64,000 bases of DNA, from positions 7,175,001-7,239,000 of the forward strand of contig CP126194.1 in assembly GCA_030272155.1 (NCBI GenBank). Direction: 5' to 3'. Every line of letters begins with the position of its first letter. Within the stretch, counting starts at the first letter, position 1. The notes under the pieces were generated by a model that ran no database searches, had not been told where the DNA came from, and saw only the letters and a program-made list of their open reading frames with translations. This stretch comes from Tetradesmus obliquus (taxonomy: Eukaryota; Chlorophyta; Chlorophyceae; Sphaeropleales; Scenedesmaceae). The translations under genes were made by a program, and so were the position numbers. Positions 1-13,126 of the stretch are shown here, in pieces.

Positions 1-1635
1 ACTGGCGGTGATGTGGCTGGCACGACCAAGCAGCACCCCTGCGCGCGTGCGAGCGCTGGTGTTTTCAAAGAGGCTGTAGATGAACAGCAGGGCCACAACT
101 GCTGCGATGAGCTTGGCTGCAGAAGAAAAGACACAGAGTCCAAGAGTGTCAGGCATCAATGCACTGTAGTCAAGTGAAACAGTGCCCTGTCCCAGGGGAG
201 CATATCAAGGAAGCAACAGATGTTACACGTATGGGCACATGCACTTCTGAAAGATGAAGCTACAGTGGAACAGCATCAGGCACCCACTCGTGCATGGCGC
301 AAATGAAAGGCATGCACAAGTTTGGGCGTGTTTAGCCATGTGGCGCTGATAAAGATGCAGAGCTGAAGCCATGCACAGGGTTGCCACTCAGCATGCACGC
401 CACGTGGCAGTTGCACCACTGCGATGCTTTGCAGGCAGAGAAGCAGCCGGACTCACCGATCTGCCAATGCCCAGATGATGTGCTGGTTGGCAGGCCCTTC
501 TTTGACACGTCCAGCTGCATTTTCAGCTTGTGGTTGTGACAGAGTCCTTGGGCTGTTGATGCGGGGTTGGTGGATCTTCCGCTGCTTTTGCCAGGATTAC
601 AGCAGCAGAGGCAGCAGCAGCAAGCCATTGTTGAATAGAAGCTGAGACATTGAGTTCACTCATAAAATGACGTCAGTAGCATTGCTCCCTGCAGGCAACC
701 ACAGACAGGACCAGCCTGGCTGCCAACATCTTGCAAACCCACAATCGCTCTGGAAATCAGGGTTGCCCAGCTCCTCCGGTTCAGGCTGTTTGCTATGCTG
801 TGCGCAGCTCTGATGTCGTTGATGGATCATTCAAGTTGCCAGCAAGCACCGCACACTACAGCTGGGCTCCGTTAGTCATTGCATAACGCAGCTGCAGCAC
901 CAGTACTCTAGTCTACTCTACTCTACTAGTACTCTCACTAGCGAACACGTGTCGCCACATACACTTCACAGGTCACCACAGCACAACACTGTTATCTGCA
1001 CACTGCACAATGCACACTACCTGTGGCACTTGCTGCCTCTGACTGTGTGGTTTGGCCCTTCACAGCTGCAGCATAGGAATTTACACCAATGAGATGGGAG
1101 GCGCAGGGACCTGCAATGCCTGAGTGTACCAGCAAAAGAGACGTACGATAATACTCTACTTGAAAGCTTGCTTGATTTTGGTTATCGTAGTCCGCTGCAT
1201 GCGCTGCTCGTAGGGAGGCCGGATGGGCGCAGGTGTGCACGTGCACAGCTCCTGTGCAGCCGCTCGGCGAGCTAGGGTTATCCCTCGGCAGCGATGATAC
1301 ACGTAGGTCAGCCTGCTGTTATTGAGGATTGAACACGCCTCTGAAGTGTAGGGGTTGTGTCGTTCGACGGCTCCCACGTCGGTGGTTCAGACAGCCTCGG
1401 GAATGTCGACCATAGCCTCGGCCATGTCGATCACTGGGTCGCTGCGCGCTGCACACGCTCAATGCAAATTAAAATAACCCAAGTTCTTGTTGCATCTGAA
1501 CAGGCATCGCCTCCACAGTTACAGCAGCAGTGACGGGATGAAGATGATGCAGCATGGTAGGTAGTAGATGAAGGCACACCAGAGGGAGGACCAGAGGAAC
1601 AGGATGCAGCAGCATTTTGACCCTGCCCTTCACAG
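1..1635. other. No confident gene
   Basis: Both strands hold only short open frames with no family resemblance and no convincing chain of splice sites. Part of it may be introns or earlier exons of the gene whose last exon starts at 1,636, because that exon opens with a splice acceptor. Confidence 0.4.
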
Positions 1636-2034
1636 TGTGACAAGTCGGCCATTGCCGCGTTCTCAGAACGCGGCCGGGCCATTGCCGCGTTTGCTGCTGT
1701 AAATCTGGGTGGCAACAAGCTCCTGATGTTCAAGAGTGGCCGGGTGGTGGCAATTGTGCTGCCACCCAACTCAGCGTCAATCCCTGTGGCGCTGGTTGTG
1801 CTGCAGGACAATGTCACTGGCAGCAGTAGCAGCAGCGGTGACATAGTGTTCAGCAAGCGCTTTGCAGGCAGGCAACTGCTGGAGGTGCAGGAGGAAGCAC
1901 ATGTGCTCGACAGGGCAGAGGGCAGCTGCAGGGTGGCCGGCGCTAACATCAGCAGGGCAGTAGGCATGACAAAGATGTATTACACATCTACGTCAGGGGA
2001 CATGACTGTGTTTGTGCTGGAAGCCAATGAGTAG
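1636..2034 (+). CDS. 3'-terminal exon of an unidentified gene
   Basis: An open frame follows a pyrimidine-rich acceptor (cccttcacag) and ends in TAG at 2,032-2,034. The translation reads as ordinary protein: AIAAFAAVNLGGNKLLMF, then an alternating hydrophobic stretch around VVAIVLPPNSASIPVALVVL, a short Ser run, and a charged C-terminus ending FVLEANE. It looks like the beta-rich C-terminal domain of a larger protein whose upstream exons I could not identify. I recognise no family and assign no function. A minus-strand frame covers the same bases but is Ser/Thr/Ala-rich low complexity and is less likely. Confidence 0.4.
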   Translation, partial: CDKSAIAAFSERGRAIAAFAAVNLGGNKLLMFKSGRVVAIVLPPNSASIPVALVVLQDNVTGSSSSSGDIVFSKRFAGRQLLEVQEEAHVLDRAEGSCRVAGANISRAVGMTKMYYTSTSGDMTVFVLEANE

Positions 2035-2968
2035 AACACCTTGGCCCTGCAGACCCTGGGGAAGTAGCAAGTGAGTGTGCTTGTTGGCAGGTGTTGGCAG
2101 CTACTACATGTTTGGTGTTTCAGTGACACGGGTGCAACCATGGCATTGTGTGCCGGCAGCGCTAGCGGTGCTGGCGCTAGCACGCTAGTTGTAATCTTCG
2201 TGCCACGCGGCTGCCGCGTTGGGGGCATGTGCGGTGTTGTGGAGTGGGCGGCTGAAGTAACATGCACCATGGTGCTGGCCGATGGCAACGTTGCTATGGC
2301 TTGAATGGTAACATGATGATGATGATGCACCATGGTGCTGCTGGCAGCGGCTGCCGGGGGTGCCGCAGTACCGCCGCCGCCCGTTACCAGCCGTTACCAG
2401 CCGTTGCCAGCGCTGCACCGTTACCGTTACTGCCCATTACCGGCTGCTGCCGCCGCCACGCGTTACCGTTACCAGCTGTTACCAGCGCTGCATGGTAACA
2501 GCTTCATCCCGTCAGCATACCTTTCGCATACTGGTAATATCATTCGTGAACACCTTCGCAAACACCTTCGTAAACTCTGGGTATGCGAAGCTGTTTACGA
2601 AGGGTTTGCAAATGCGCCCGTTGGTGCAGTGTGATGCATCACGCTCACGATCACGCTGCAGGCAACGTGTCCACGAGTGTATTGAGAAGGGCCGTCTACA
2701 CAACAGCACCCGCACAGACAGTAAGAAGTACAAACAGGTAACTAAGCACGCAAGACATCAGCTCAGCATGCCACTGCAGCAGAATTCTGCTTCAAAGCTG
2801 CAGCACCAGCCACGGTGCTGGTCACAGACAAGGCGGCGCTGGCTAGCTATAGCAAGCAAGCCAATTGTCAACCATCAAGAAGACCAACAAGACGCAACGA
2901 GGCAGGAACCAGCAGCAGTTGTGAATGATTGAATGAATGAGCTACGCGTGGTGTTTTCACACTTAAAG

Positions 2969-3019
2969 CACGCGCACGCGCACGCGCACGCGCACGCGCA
3001 CGCGCACGCGCACGCGCAC
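2969..3019. repeat. (CGCGCA)n microsatellite
   Basis: About eight to nine uninterrupted six-base units of alternating purine-pyrimidine DNA, a composition able to adopt Z-DNA. It is intergenic. Confidence 0.9.
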
Positions 3020-3150
3020 GGCCACCGGCACATATGTCAAGGTCATCAGTAGAGCTCGAGGACAACAGGAACAACAACAACAAAGTCACAGGCCCAAGAT
3101 GCAAGGAGTTGGTGCACTCCTACATCACTGCGCCAGCCTCTGAACCTGAT

Positions 3151-3171
3151 CCCCCCCCCCCCCCCCCCCCC
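3151..3171. repeat. Poly-C run
   Basis: Twenty-one consecutive C residues followed by CACGCACGCA. Length may be unreliable in any assembly. No coding role is evident. Confidence 0.9.
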
Positions 3172-4734
3172 ACGCACGCACTGTCAGCAGCTGGAACACT
3201 GCACTGCGCTCGCAGACGGCCACACCCCCACATGCTGATAGGGCATTGACGGTTGACCTGCAGCCAAAGCTCTGGGCGCATGCGTTGGATGAACTGGTGC
3301 AATAATGCATTGTCATTGCAGCGGCCCGCACGCTCAATTTCAAGCTTTGCGTGATTTATTGGCCTTCTGGTAGCACCGCTTCAGTCTGACCAGGGATGCC
3401 TAATTGGTTTCACCAACGTGGAAGGTGTTGCAGTTGAAACTGCCTTCCAAAGTCCTCCTAGCTGTCAAAGTGCCTTGGCGGCATCCAGGGCTGTGCAGAT
3501 CCTTGTAGCGGATTGCCACGATAGTCAGCAAGGCATCGTTGGTCCACTCCCACAGGGTTGCCAATGCCTGGGAGCCAGTCAGACAGGAATGAGCATGAGC
3601 TTGACCGTCATACCTGTCAACAGCAGTGAGTGGAGAAACAGTTGGCAGAGTAGCACGGCGCAATTCATTCCTGGACGCAGCTGATGTAGGCAGACCTATG
3701 CCATGCATTATAGGCATGTTGTTGCTCAGCCATGCATTGCTGATAAATCTGGGGTTGAGGAGGATCAGGCGTTGCCACGTGTAGATCTTGGCTGGTGATG
3801 GGCTCGTTGCTTGGGAGGTGATGGGCTAGTTGTTTGTCTTTAAGCTGACTGAGATGCCAAGAAAGCACGACTCTCAGCTACCAGGCTGGCGTATGGCGCT
3901 TGGGCGCGGCGCGTGGCTGCGCACGCAGCGCGTGCCTGGCAATGCAGCAAAGTAAGTGCGTGCCTTTTGTGCCTGCTGGGCTGCTCGGTCACTCGTTGTA
4001 GCGACAACCACGGGCGGCAAGGGAAATCGGGCGGCATTGCTTGCAGGGGCATGGGTGGGTCTAAGGCTGAGTGCGCGCTCTGCTGCTGGCACGGGCTGCT
4101 GCACTCGCACATGCGCACAGCGGTGGGTATTAACCCGCTTTTTTCCTCCCGGGCTGTGGGTTAGAAAGGCAAAGACACTGTATGCTGCTGTGGCACTAGT
4201 TTACTCAACTTGCTCAAGGCCGGCTGCACAGCTGCAGTGTGGGCTGGCATGCCAGCTGCTGCGCAGCAGTAAGGCTGCCACATGTCTCTGGTGTGCAAGG
4301 AACGTAGCGATTGCTCTTCAACAGGCAAAGGGCTGGAAAGCAGGCTGAAGCTACCCTGTGGTGGCTGTTGCTGGGCTTGTAATCATTGCTGGCAGCTGGT
4401 TGCACGACTGCTGTGTCGGTGTTGTGTTGCTGGACTTTAGTGCACGTCTGCTGGGAGGCCTAGGTGCACTCTGGGCACGGCCGTGGTCAGATCATTGCAC
4501 TATGTGGTGCTATGAACTGGCCTCAGTGGCTCAGGTGAGTCAGGCTGGTAAACTGAAATTCAATTGTAACCATTGACACTGAGGCGTGTAGCAATGTTAC
4601 ACGAGATCATGTCATTTCAATCTCAATTCGTAAGGCACGATGGCCTGGGCATTCGCTGCACGCTCTCGTCACATGCTGTCCTTGTCTTTAAGGCGAGCCG
4701 CCTGTGTATCTTCGCAGCCGGCCAGCTTCCGTGA

Positions 4735-4880
4735 CATTCCACAGTTGCCGGCGGCTTCTCCTTCCAAAAGCTGCCAGTAGCTTCAACTTCCAGCTGCCAG
4801 TGACTTCACAGCTACCGGCAGCTCCACTTTCCAGCTACCAGTAAATTCAAAGTCACTGGCAGCTTCCAGTGAGACAGGGT
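4735..4880. repeat. Degenerate short tandem repeats
   Basis: Imperfect repeats built on CTTCCAGCTGCCAGTGA, with both orientations of CACTGGCAGC/GCTGCCAGTG present, so small hairpins are possible. No gene is associated. Confidence 0.5.
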
Positions 4881-5402
4881 GCGGTTACAGCCGCCAGCCA
4901 GTCAGGCACGCTGCGTGGCATACATTACCGCATTCTCTGCTGTGGTGATCATCCTCTCCTCTAGGGCACTCATAACATGCTGTACATGTAGTTTATTGTG
5001 CGCCGTCCCTGTTGTAGCAGTGCTGCGTGAGTCCGCTCCGACCAACCACTGCTGCTGCGCATACACCAGTTCTGCGTCAGGCTGTGCACGCATCACAGCT
5101 CAAGCCATTCAGTCATTCAGGCACGCAAACGCTGTTTGGACATTGTACAACCGGTGCATAATCACACAAAGCAACAGCTGTCACACAGTATGTGTGTGAG
5201 TACACACTAAGTGCGTACAACCCTGCAAGTGCACCGTACAAGGTAATGTAGGTTTTGACCCCGGTGTTCAGAGCAACCACATAGGTTGGCTTGCTGCTAC
5301 ACAATACACACAAGTACACAAACTTTCATATCCAATCCGTCCAGCATCAGCGCTGACACAGAACGCCAGGACTCAAGAGTTCTTGCCTCCATAACCTCGA
5401 GG

Positions 5403-5797
5403 TTATGCCATGCTGCCGTCAAACAAACGGAAATAAGTTGCTCTGCCAACGTCACTTTCCAGCCATTGCAGTGCAGCAGTCGCATCTTTGATCGCCCTCA
5501 TCGCAATGCTCATTGCCTCGAGCTCAGCACTGTTTTTGATGGCAGCGACAGGGTCATCGCCTGTGACACTTGCATTCCAGTCAGCCACTTTTGAAGTTGG
5601 CCCTGACACAGCAGCAGTTGCTCCCAGCGCAAATGACTGGCCCTTTTGTTCATGGCTGCGTGTACTGAAAATCCCCACCATGACATGCCTGCAGCTGCAC
5701 TCCAAACCAGGCAGGCGATCAATTGGCAACCCCAGCTGCAACACCTGCAAGTACTGGCTGAACAGCACCAGCGGACAGGCGGGTGCTTGTCTGTTGC

Positions 5798-5833
<36 letters not shown>

Positions 5834-7648
5834 CTTGAACATTGCGACTGCTGTTAGCGATGTAGCTGCCATAAAGCTCCGTCTGCTCAATTAGCTTTGT
5901 GCGCACATCAACATGCTTCCAAATGGGGCCGCTTGTGTTGAGCAGCGTGACAGAATTCATTGGATCCATATGAAGCAGCTGAAATGCTGTTGGAGGTGCC
6001 ACAAAGGCCCAGTTATGGGGTTGGGTGGGGCCGTGTCCTGTATAAAGGTAATAGCGCACCCACCTGCAGGCATGGCAACATAGCAGGGTCACCCTTGGCG
6101 CATCATCCGTGGGACACATCATTTGTTTTGTTACAATTGAACACAAGACTTGCAACACTGCAACATCCCCCTCACAGTCAGGTATCATAACATCAGCAGC
6201 ATGTTGTTCTTGAGTAGACGTTAGAGGGCCACACATGTGGCAGCATACCTATTCATGCAGTGCTTTGCATGTCGTTGCATGATCAAACAGCCAAGTAACA
6301 ATTGTAGCTGCTCAGCAGGGTGTACAAACCACATTCTAGGCCGAATGGAATGGTGTGCACTACTTCATCATGTGTGGCGTCCCAGGTCATGGGCAGTTTT
6401 GCAACGAAAATTTTGAGAGAGGATAGTTACATGTGGGTCCTGGCACCATCTTGGATGGTATGAGCCACACCAGGTTGAACACAGATCTGAGATTAGAAAA
6501 GGAGAGTGAGCACCGTAAAACACACTGCACACACTTGAGCACCAAATCTCTCATGTTATATCCAGAGAAATTTTTGGTGCCTTTCACAGCCGCCCAGAGT
6601 GATGTCTGTGCTGGCCAAAATGTATGGCTGCATGGCCAAGGACGCCACCTGCAGTTGTGTTCAAAGTAAGCATGATGTGCTGCCTTGAGCATGAACACCT
6701 TACAGTTTTGCTGCTGCTGATGCTGCTGATGCTGCTAGCTTTATTCCAGCTGCAGCAGCGTCACATACCTCATTGGCAGTGGTCCTGTCATGACGTCCAC
6801 TGGCAAGAGCTGCTCACCCAGCCTTGGCTTGCTCAAGGTGCGATGGCAGAATGCAGCCCGCTGCAGACCGACAGCAGTTGCAGGCGGGAGCATATAGGTT
6901 GGCGACCCAGGGGTGCAGTGCAATGATCCGTAACAAAGGAATAAGTTGATATTGTCATAGAGCCAAGTCTGCTTTTACTGAGCTTTCCACTGGCGGCTCT
7001 GGCCTCGTCATACTGGTATCAGCAGCTCTGTTGCAGCTCGCTGCAGCGCCTGGTGATGACTGAAAAACGGCTAGTACACCAACGGCCACTCTAGGTCAAA
7101 CTTTTAAATGGAGACCTCTGCTGTATGGCTGTGAGACACCGTTCCTGGTCTGTCTGGTCACCATCATCTGCAGCAGTTGCGCTGGTAGTTCAACAATGTG
7201 CAAGGTGAGGATCTGTGCTGAGCAACATGCACGGCACGGGCAGGCCTAGAATGAGCCTGATGGGTTTATTGTCAAAGCCATGCTGATCATGATCCTACTA
7301 CTCAGCAGCTGTGGCAGTCATCACTGCATACAAACTGTCATATTATATGCTTTGAACGGCTAGTCTGATGGTGACGGTGCACACAGTTGTACAGCATAGG
7401 TCGTGCTGATCCGGCTGCCGCAAGCCGTGCAGCATTGCGTGAAGAGGCTGTTGGACAAGCTTTATATATATGCTCCTTACCCCATAGTTGTCATGCTGTA
7501 TTTCTGCAATCAGCTTCCAGCCGTCTGTGATGTTGCACTTGCTGCCTTCAGCACATTTAATCTCCAGGTGCCCGGGACCCCACTGAAAAGCACCGCCAGG
7601 GGGCACTACCACCTGCTCAGTGGGCAGATCGCAGCAACAGTAGCAGAA

Positions 7649-7680
<32 letters not shown>

Positions 7681-10600
7681 GTAAGAAGCCAGCAGCAACA
7701 ACAGCACCCCGTAATGCTTTTGCTTGCACAAAGAAGAGCGGTGCCTTGTGCGTGGAGCCTGTACACCTTTTGTAACAGTGAGAAACAGGAATTTCAACAG
7801 TCTCGAAAAGAACCGCGCTGCACGTTGGTACTATTCAGGTGGCATTCCTGCCAGCAGGAATCTGCTGCTAGATGTGGATGCTAATACGATGGTGTACTGT
7901 ATTCTTTCAGAAGGGCTGCAGCTGTCAGGCTTCATTCCTTCCACAGCGCTGTGGCATCACCACCCACCTGCCTGTAGTGTTCAGCATGCCCCGCCAGCGC
8001 AAAGCCTAGTGAAAAGGTATCTTTGTCGCCGTACAGATGCCCACCCACTTTCTCATGCCAGCTGTTGATCCAAAACACCCAGTGCAGCACTGACAGCCAG
8101 CGTGGCCTGCAGACGCACAGCAGCAGGTCCACAAGTGCAGCAGCATGTGCATATGGTTGGTAAACGAGGATAAATGACCTTGTGCGCAACATGTATACTG
8201 TCCCAAATGTTCTTAATCACTGTCAGGATGTGCTGTTTACAAAGACGGCAACAGTGCTGCAGGCTGCAAGCTGCCACTTCATGACTAAGCAACTGATGAG
8301 CAGCACAGCAGTCAGCCTATTGCGTTTCAAATCATTCCATGCACAAAATTATGTGAAACTCAAGGCCAGACCCACGGCTGCACAACCAGGAGGCTTACCG
8401 GTCCAACAGCAGCATGCCTGACTCAGTATCCCGCCCTGACCAGCCACCACCAGCAGCCAGCAGAGGCTGCAGTAGGGCAGCAGCGCAGCAGCAGCAGCAT
8501 AGCAGCATAGCAGCAGACACACAATGCACTTCACGCACTGCGTACTCAGGTGCGATGCAAGCACAGTGTGAAGCTGCAGCCAGCTGGCAATGATGTCATT
8601 GCAAGTTCACAGGGGAGCAGCATTCTCAAGCTCCTCGAGCTATCCACGGCATGCTGAACATGATAACGATGATGATGATAGTGGGCCCATCTCAAACAAT
8701 GAGCCGCCAAGGCATGCAGTGCTGCTGCGTCGCATGCAGCTGCTGTTGTTCATCCACACGCACAGCCAGCCCACCTTTACAATTGTGGCATTGAGTCCCA
8801 GAAGGTTCCACACCCCAGGCTTGATCCAATCGTCCCAATAATCTGGCCAGAACAGGTTGCCTGCCGCTGCAAACATCGGGTCTTCAAAGAGGACCTCAGG
8901 GTTCATGAGCGGCAGGTTGTCCACATCCAGCAGCAGCACCTCAGTGAAGCTGCAGTGCAGCAGCGCCGCCACCTTGCCAACAAAACGGCTCAGCGACACC
9001 CTGCGCATGTACATTGGGAATGCTACGTATGTATACGTGATGAGATGTGTGTTTTTTGTCTGGGTACATGTAAACATGCTAGCTGCTTGATGCTGCTAGA
9101 TGCTACCAGAATCGCACGCACACACAATGATAATCATATGATGTACAGCTGTATGTCAGTCAGCACCAGGTCAACACCTGCAGGACTGTGCAGTACTTGC
9201 CATTTAACTGGCCTTGATAGATTTCAGACATGCACCTCTCCCTAGCACATTTTTCACGCATGCATTGGCAAGTAAGTGTTGTGCATAACAGCGTGAACAT
9301 GGGCTGCAGTACGATCGAGCGTATATTTAATGCCACAAGCGGAGAGCCCTGCGCTTTTAGTCAACTTTCTGCAATAGCGTTGGGCTGCTGCTACCCTATA
9401 GCTAGCGCTGCACAGCCACCCTTGTGCCCTAGAGTGAAAGCAGGAGGTAGGGGGTGTGCAGCCCAAGGGTGCCGCCCCCTGACCATGCACACCCTGCCCA
9501 GCTCAAACTTCTTCAGATCTGCGATGGATATCCTGAAGCGTCACCCACTCACGCACGCAGCACTGCACAGCCAGTGTGCACATCAGCGCAAGCTGGCAGC
9601 TTGATCAGAAATGGGTCCGCACCTGCGTATGTGCTTAGGGTAGGGCTTGGCCGCCACATCAAAGCCCGACAGCGGCCCAAACTGCTTCTGCAATGCCTTT
9701 AGCATGGCGTCGTCCATCTCGTGGCCGCCCTGCCATGCCACCTCAACTGGCAGCTTGCAGTGCAGCGTCTCGCGCAGCACCTAATAAAGCATGGTATGAC
9801 AGCAGTATGGCACAAACCCTTGGGTTTTTTGGTCCAAGAAGGAGCAACTACACGGAACCAGTGGGATCAGCAGCAGATGCAACACCAGACACGACAGCAG
9901 GTGAAGCTGCAACGGGCCGCCGGCAGCTTTTGAGCAGCAGCTGGACACAGGTGTTGGGCAGCTGCTGGGCCTCAGTCGGTGTAACCTTTTGTGTGCTGTG
10001 ATGCGGGCCGTAAATCCCTTGTGTCTGCAGCTAGATTGTGCTTGAATGTCGCTAGCAGTGGTGAGCTACAGCCTGGCTAGCTGCCCATGCATCTACTATG
10101 CTGCGTCCGCATCACGACTCACAACTCAACCTGCGTAAGAAGAAGTGCACATTGTATGGTGCTGCTGCTGACATGAAAATCAATCGCACCTTAAGCAGCA
10201 CAACAAGCTGTGTGGTCAGCCCTTTGCCACCTGCTGAGACCAGGATGCCCCTGCTGGGCTGCTGCTGCTGCATGTGTTTGTAATCTGCAGCAAACTCGGG
10301 GCTGGAGAGGAACTGCTGCACAGCTTGCCTGCTGGCTGCCACTTCTGGGTCGTCGGGCTGCAGCAAGTGTTGGCCGGACGCATTATCAGCACCGCCTTGC
10401 AAGCTGCTGCTGCTTTTGCCGCCGCCATCGCTGCTGCTGCCACTGCTGCCTGCTGCGCCAGAATGGGGTGCGTCACCCGGTTGCTGATAGGCAGGGTGCA
10501 GATAGGGCCTGTTCAGCCAGCGATCTGCTGCATCAAACCTTGGATACGACCCATTGCAGCTGCTGCTGGGCGTGCTTGTAACTGTACCAATATGTGGGTT

Positions 10601-10753
10601 GTTGTTCACATACATGCGAAGATGAGCAGCGCTTGCAGCTGTTGATGATAGTTGGTGCCTCCAAAACATGATTATCACAGTAGAAACTGCAACGGCTGCC
10701 AGCACCTGCGTTGAACCAGAAGTGGTCAGAGGCTTGATGTTGAATGATATCAC
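5403..10753 (-). CDS. GT71-like (MNN1/MNN2-type) alpha-mannosyltransferase, Golgi type II membrane protein
   Basis: Exons that I can place on the minus strand are 10,753-10,190, 9,780-9,623, 9,000-8,775, 8,435-8,399, 8,106-7,968, 7,612-7,481, 6,860-6,769, 6,648-6,534, and a C-terminal exon from about 6,236 to the stop at 5,403. The first carries a signal anchor (VLAAVAVSTVIIMFW) and a Ser/Gly-rich stem, then GILVSAGGKGL. Later exons give LPVEVAWQGGHEMD, the DxD-bearing FTEVLLLDVDNLPLMNPE, FWPDYW, ESGMLLLDR and LYGDKDTF, in the order known for the fungal MNN1/MNN2 mannosyltransferases (PF11051). The inferred role is transfer of mannose from GDP-mannose in the Golgi lumen. Problems: no in-frame ATG heads the first exon, so an upstream exon is likely; the phase between 8,775 and 8,435 does not close; and the C-terminal exons are tentative. 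The last exon encodes a poly-Ser run from a CTG/CAG tract. Confidence 0.72.
7645..7681. repeat. (CAG)n tract inside an intron of the GT71-like gene
   Basis: On the sense (minus) strand this reads as CTG triplets just upstream of the acceptor for the exon starting at 7,612. It sits where the polypyrimidine tract would be. Confidence 0.7.
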
Positions 10754-11671
10754 ATCTCTGTCTGTTGAATGACATTAAATTCACAGTGACAGCATGTCAG
10801 GCAAGGGTGGTTTGTCCCTGTCCTGATTTGTCTGAAGTACGGAGAAGCATAGGCTCAAGCAGGCTTGCATGCTACTGATGTGTAGCGCTTGTAACTTATC
10901 TCTCAGGCAAGGGCAGGTCGCGCAGCACACGCTCTGATGGAGTTGCTGCCAGGCGCTGTGCACGTGAGCTTGAAGCATTCTAGTCTCACCTGATAGCATT
11001 CAGCCAGGCGCAGTTTGTGTTGTCGCTTCATGCCCAAACAAAGGCCTTCAACCCTTTGCGTGCAGGTCAGAAAATGTGCAGTGAGCCGGGCGCGTGCTGC
11101 CTGTGTGGCGGGGTTTGCTCTAGGCGTTACAGCACAATATGGTTTTGTTAGGCTTTGCGCAAAGCTGGGCGATTGCCCATGTGCACATGAAGCTGGGTAA
11201 TTGCCCATGAATGTATGAGAACTCTGCTGCGTAGCACCGCTCAATATGGAGCATGCATGCACAGAGCATGTGCGCTATTGTCTGTAACCGCTGCTTCACC
11301 AAACATCATGTGCATCACATCACCCTGTCAGTTGGAAATGCCGAAGAGATCGTCCAGTTGTCATGTTTACAAGATGGCACCACACGAGTGTTGTTACCTA
11401 AGTCTCACTGCAAACTGTTGTGACAGCCATCATCATAGTAATTCCACAAGCCACTACTCTGAAAGTGTACATAAACCGTTATGACAGCTACACACGATTG
11501 TGGCCACCACAGTCAGTGAGGTTAGATCCAGTAAGAAGAAGCGCAACCAACATCACACGCACTTCAGTGTACAGTGACGGCAAAAGACGTGTTAATTGTT
11601 TAGTTTTCAAATCACCACCCTGAACCGCTAACAATTACAGATCTACACCAGGACATGTGCTATTCAGCAGC

Positions 11672-11696
11672 GGGGGGGGGGGGGGGGGGGGGGGGG
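11672..11696. repeat. Poly-G run
   Basis: Twenty-five consecutive G residues followed by AGGGGGG. This is a G-quadruplex-prone tract in an intergenic setting. Confidence 0.9.
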
Positions 11697-12211
11697 AGGG
11701 GGGCTCCTGCATCTATGGGCATACTGATATACATGCATCATGTTTTGTTTGTGAATGGTTGCATGCATGCAGCTTCATCCAGGTTTTCAAGACCAATCTT
11801 GAGCACCAGGTGTGCCTCCACACCACCCCAGTGTACCGGGACGAATGAGAATGAGGACGGAGACTGTGACATTCCGCCAGCATTACTTTTTTGTGTTACA
11901 TTGCCTTTTTTGCCTCCAACTACTCTGGCTCCACTCAGGTGTTGACGCAACACGAGGACTCATTACAATGTGAGGCTTGACCTACCTTTATAGCTGAACT
12001 TTGAGCATGCGAGGCGCTGGCAGTGCAGTGCAATTCCATTGCTGTGCAGCTGCACACCATCCCAGTATTACAAACAGGCTTGATAAAGAGACAACCTTAT
12101 CAGATGATAATCAGTAGTGCAGCTGTCACCTGCATGCTCACCGAGTATGCTAGAAAAGTCCACTTCAGTCTTTGTCAATAAGCTCCAGCTTTCTGGCACA
12201 CATGCACCTGC

Positions 12212-12213
12212 AG

Positions 12214-12265
<52 letters not shown>

Positions 12266-12272
12266 GCAGCAG
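12212..12272. repeat. (CAG)n/(CAA) microsatellite
   Basis: Interrupted CAG triplets with a single CAACAG break. It lies directly downstream of the possible minus-strand exon donor. Confidence 0.85.
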
Positions 12273-12304
12273 GTAAACGGCAGCTAACAGATGATGCGTC
12301 GCAC

Positions 12305-12459
12305 CCAGATTCTTTCAGCTGTTGTGCCTCGTTGACAGCGCCATTCTTATCGTGCAAGCTTTGTCGTTGCGCTGCCTGATGCCAGCGCGCAAACATGCCC
12401 TGAGGGTCGCTGACTTGTGAAAAACTAAGCACATCAAACCGGTAAGGGCGCAAAGACAA
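12305..12459 (-). CDS. Possible orphan exon, unknown protein
   Basis: A minus-strand frame beginning LSLRPYRFDVLSFSQV lies between an AG (ggtaaag) and a good donor (TCTGG|gtgcga), followed by a CTG/CAG tract. It reads like real protein, but I found no partner exons in compatible phase. It is weak evidence for a short minus-strand gene, or for an upstream exon of the GT71-like gene. Confidence 0.22.
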
Positions 12460-12810
12460 CTTTACCAGCTAAACTCATAATTGAACATATGTATTGACTG
12501 CCTCGCTGACGTCAACCACTAAATGCGACAGCATGAAGACTCCCCATACTCGTAAGCGCGGAGCCACGGCCGCGACATGCACCTCCAACGAGACAAACCC
12601 ACTCACCTTTTACACAAACAACTGGAATGAAAGGTCTGATTGCGTGGATGTGATCATATGTCGAGCGCGATGCCAATTTGTTTCTACCGAGGCTGACCCC
12701 AGTCATTCGAATTTGTTTTGCCGAAGCTCACATTTCATCGCCCAAAGCAGTGGGTGATTTTTCGTGGTGCACCTGTAATTGCTGTGCTGTGAATTTCTGT
12801 CTTTATCGAG

Positions 12811-12904
12811 TCAGTTCGGCCCCAGCAAGGCGATCTGCGTTCACCCGAGGCTCCAATGTCGGGCCGACCGAGGGGCACATTTCCTTCCGAGGCAGTAAAC
12901 CACA
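12811..12904 (-). repeat. Dispersed repeat copy, unoccupied version of the CACTA target
   Basis: The reverse complement matches 19,107-19,192 joined to 21,929-21,948 with few mismatches: ttactgcctcggaa, then ggagcctcgggtgaacgcag, then the target ccttgctggggccgaactga. At this copy the TTG is single and uninterrupted, so it is a related empty site for the CACTA element. The parent repeat family is unknown. Confidence 0.8.
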
Positions 12905-13126
12905 CATCATATGTTGTGTCGAAGACACTTCACTAGGCACTCACTAAAAGTGAACTTGGTGCCAGCACAACCCCCAAGTCACGCAGGTTTTGAGTGGCTG
13001 CTGCTATCGCCTCAAAAGTTCGTGTTTGCCGCAAACGGGCTCAGCAAGTTTTAGATCCGTGTTTCATCACACACATTTTTTCTATAATCCGGTTGTTCAT
13101 CGAAGACTGAATTGAACTTCGGCAAC

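Larger units (their letters stand above)
2035..5402. other. Gene-poor, repeat-rich stretch
   Basis: Nothing here reads as a conserved protein. It holds CCGTTACCAG-type tandem copies around 2,385-2,490, an imperfect dyad near 2,520-2,610, an alternating CGCGCA tract, a homopolymer C run and a set of degenerate CAGCT/CCAGT repeats near 4,735-4,880. Several open frames above 60 codons are by-products of this low complexity. Confidence 0.5.
10754..13126. other. Intergenic region with one possible orphan exon
   Basis: It separates the minus-strand GT71-like gene from the plus-strand glycosyltransferase candidate, so both promoters probably lie here. It contains a poly-G run, a CAG tract at 12,212-12,272, one end-linked repeat copy at 12,811-12,904 and a possible minus-strand exon at 12,305-12,459. 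No family could be recognised. Confidence 0.4.

Noticed and set aside
1431..1967. 178-codon minus-strand frame
   Set aside because: Ser/Thr/Ala-rich low complexity antisense to a better plus-strand exon that follows a good acceptor.
2360..2932. 190-codon plus-strand frame
   Set aside because: It runs through CCGTTACCAG tandem repeats, has no domain and no splice partners.
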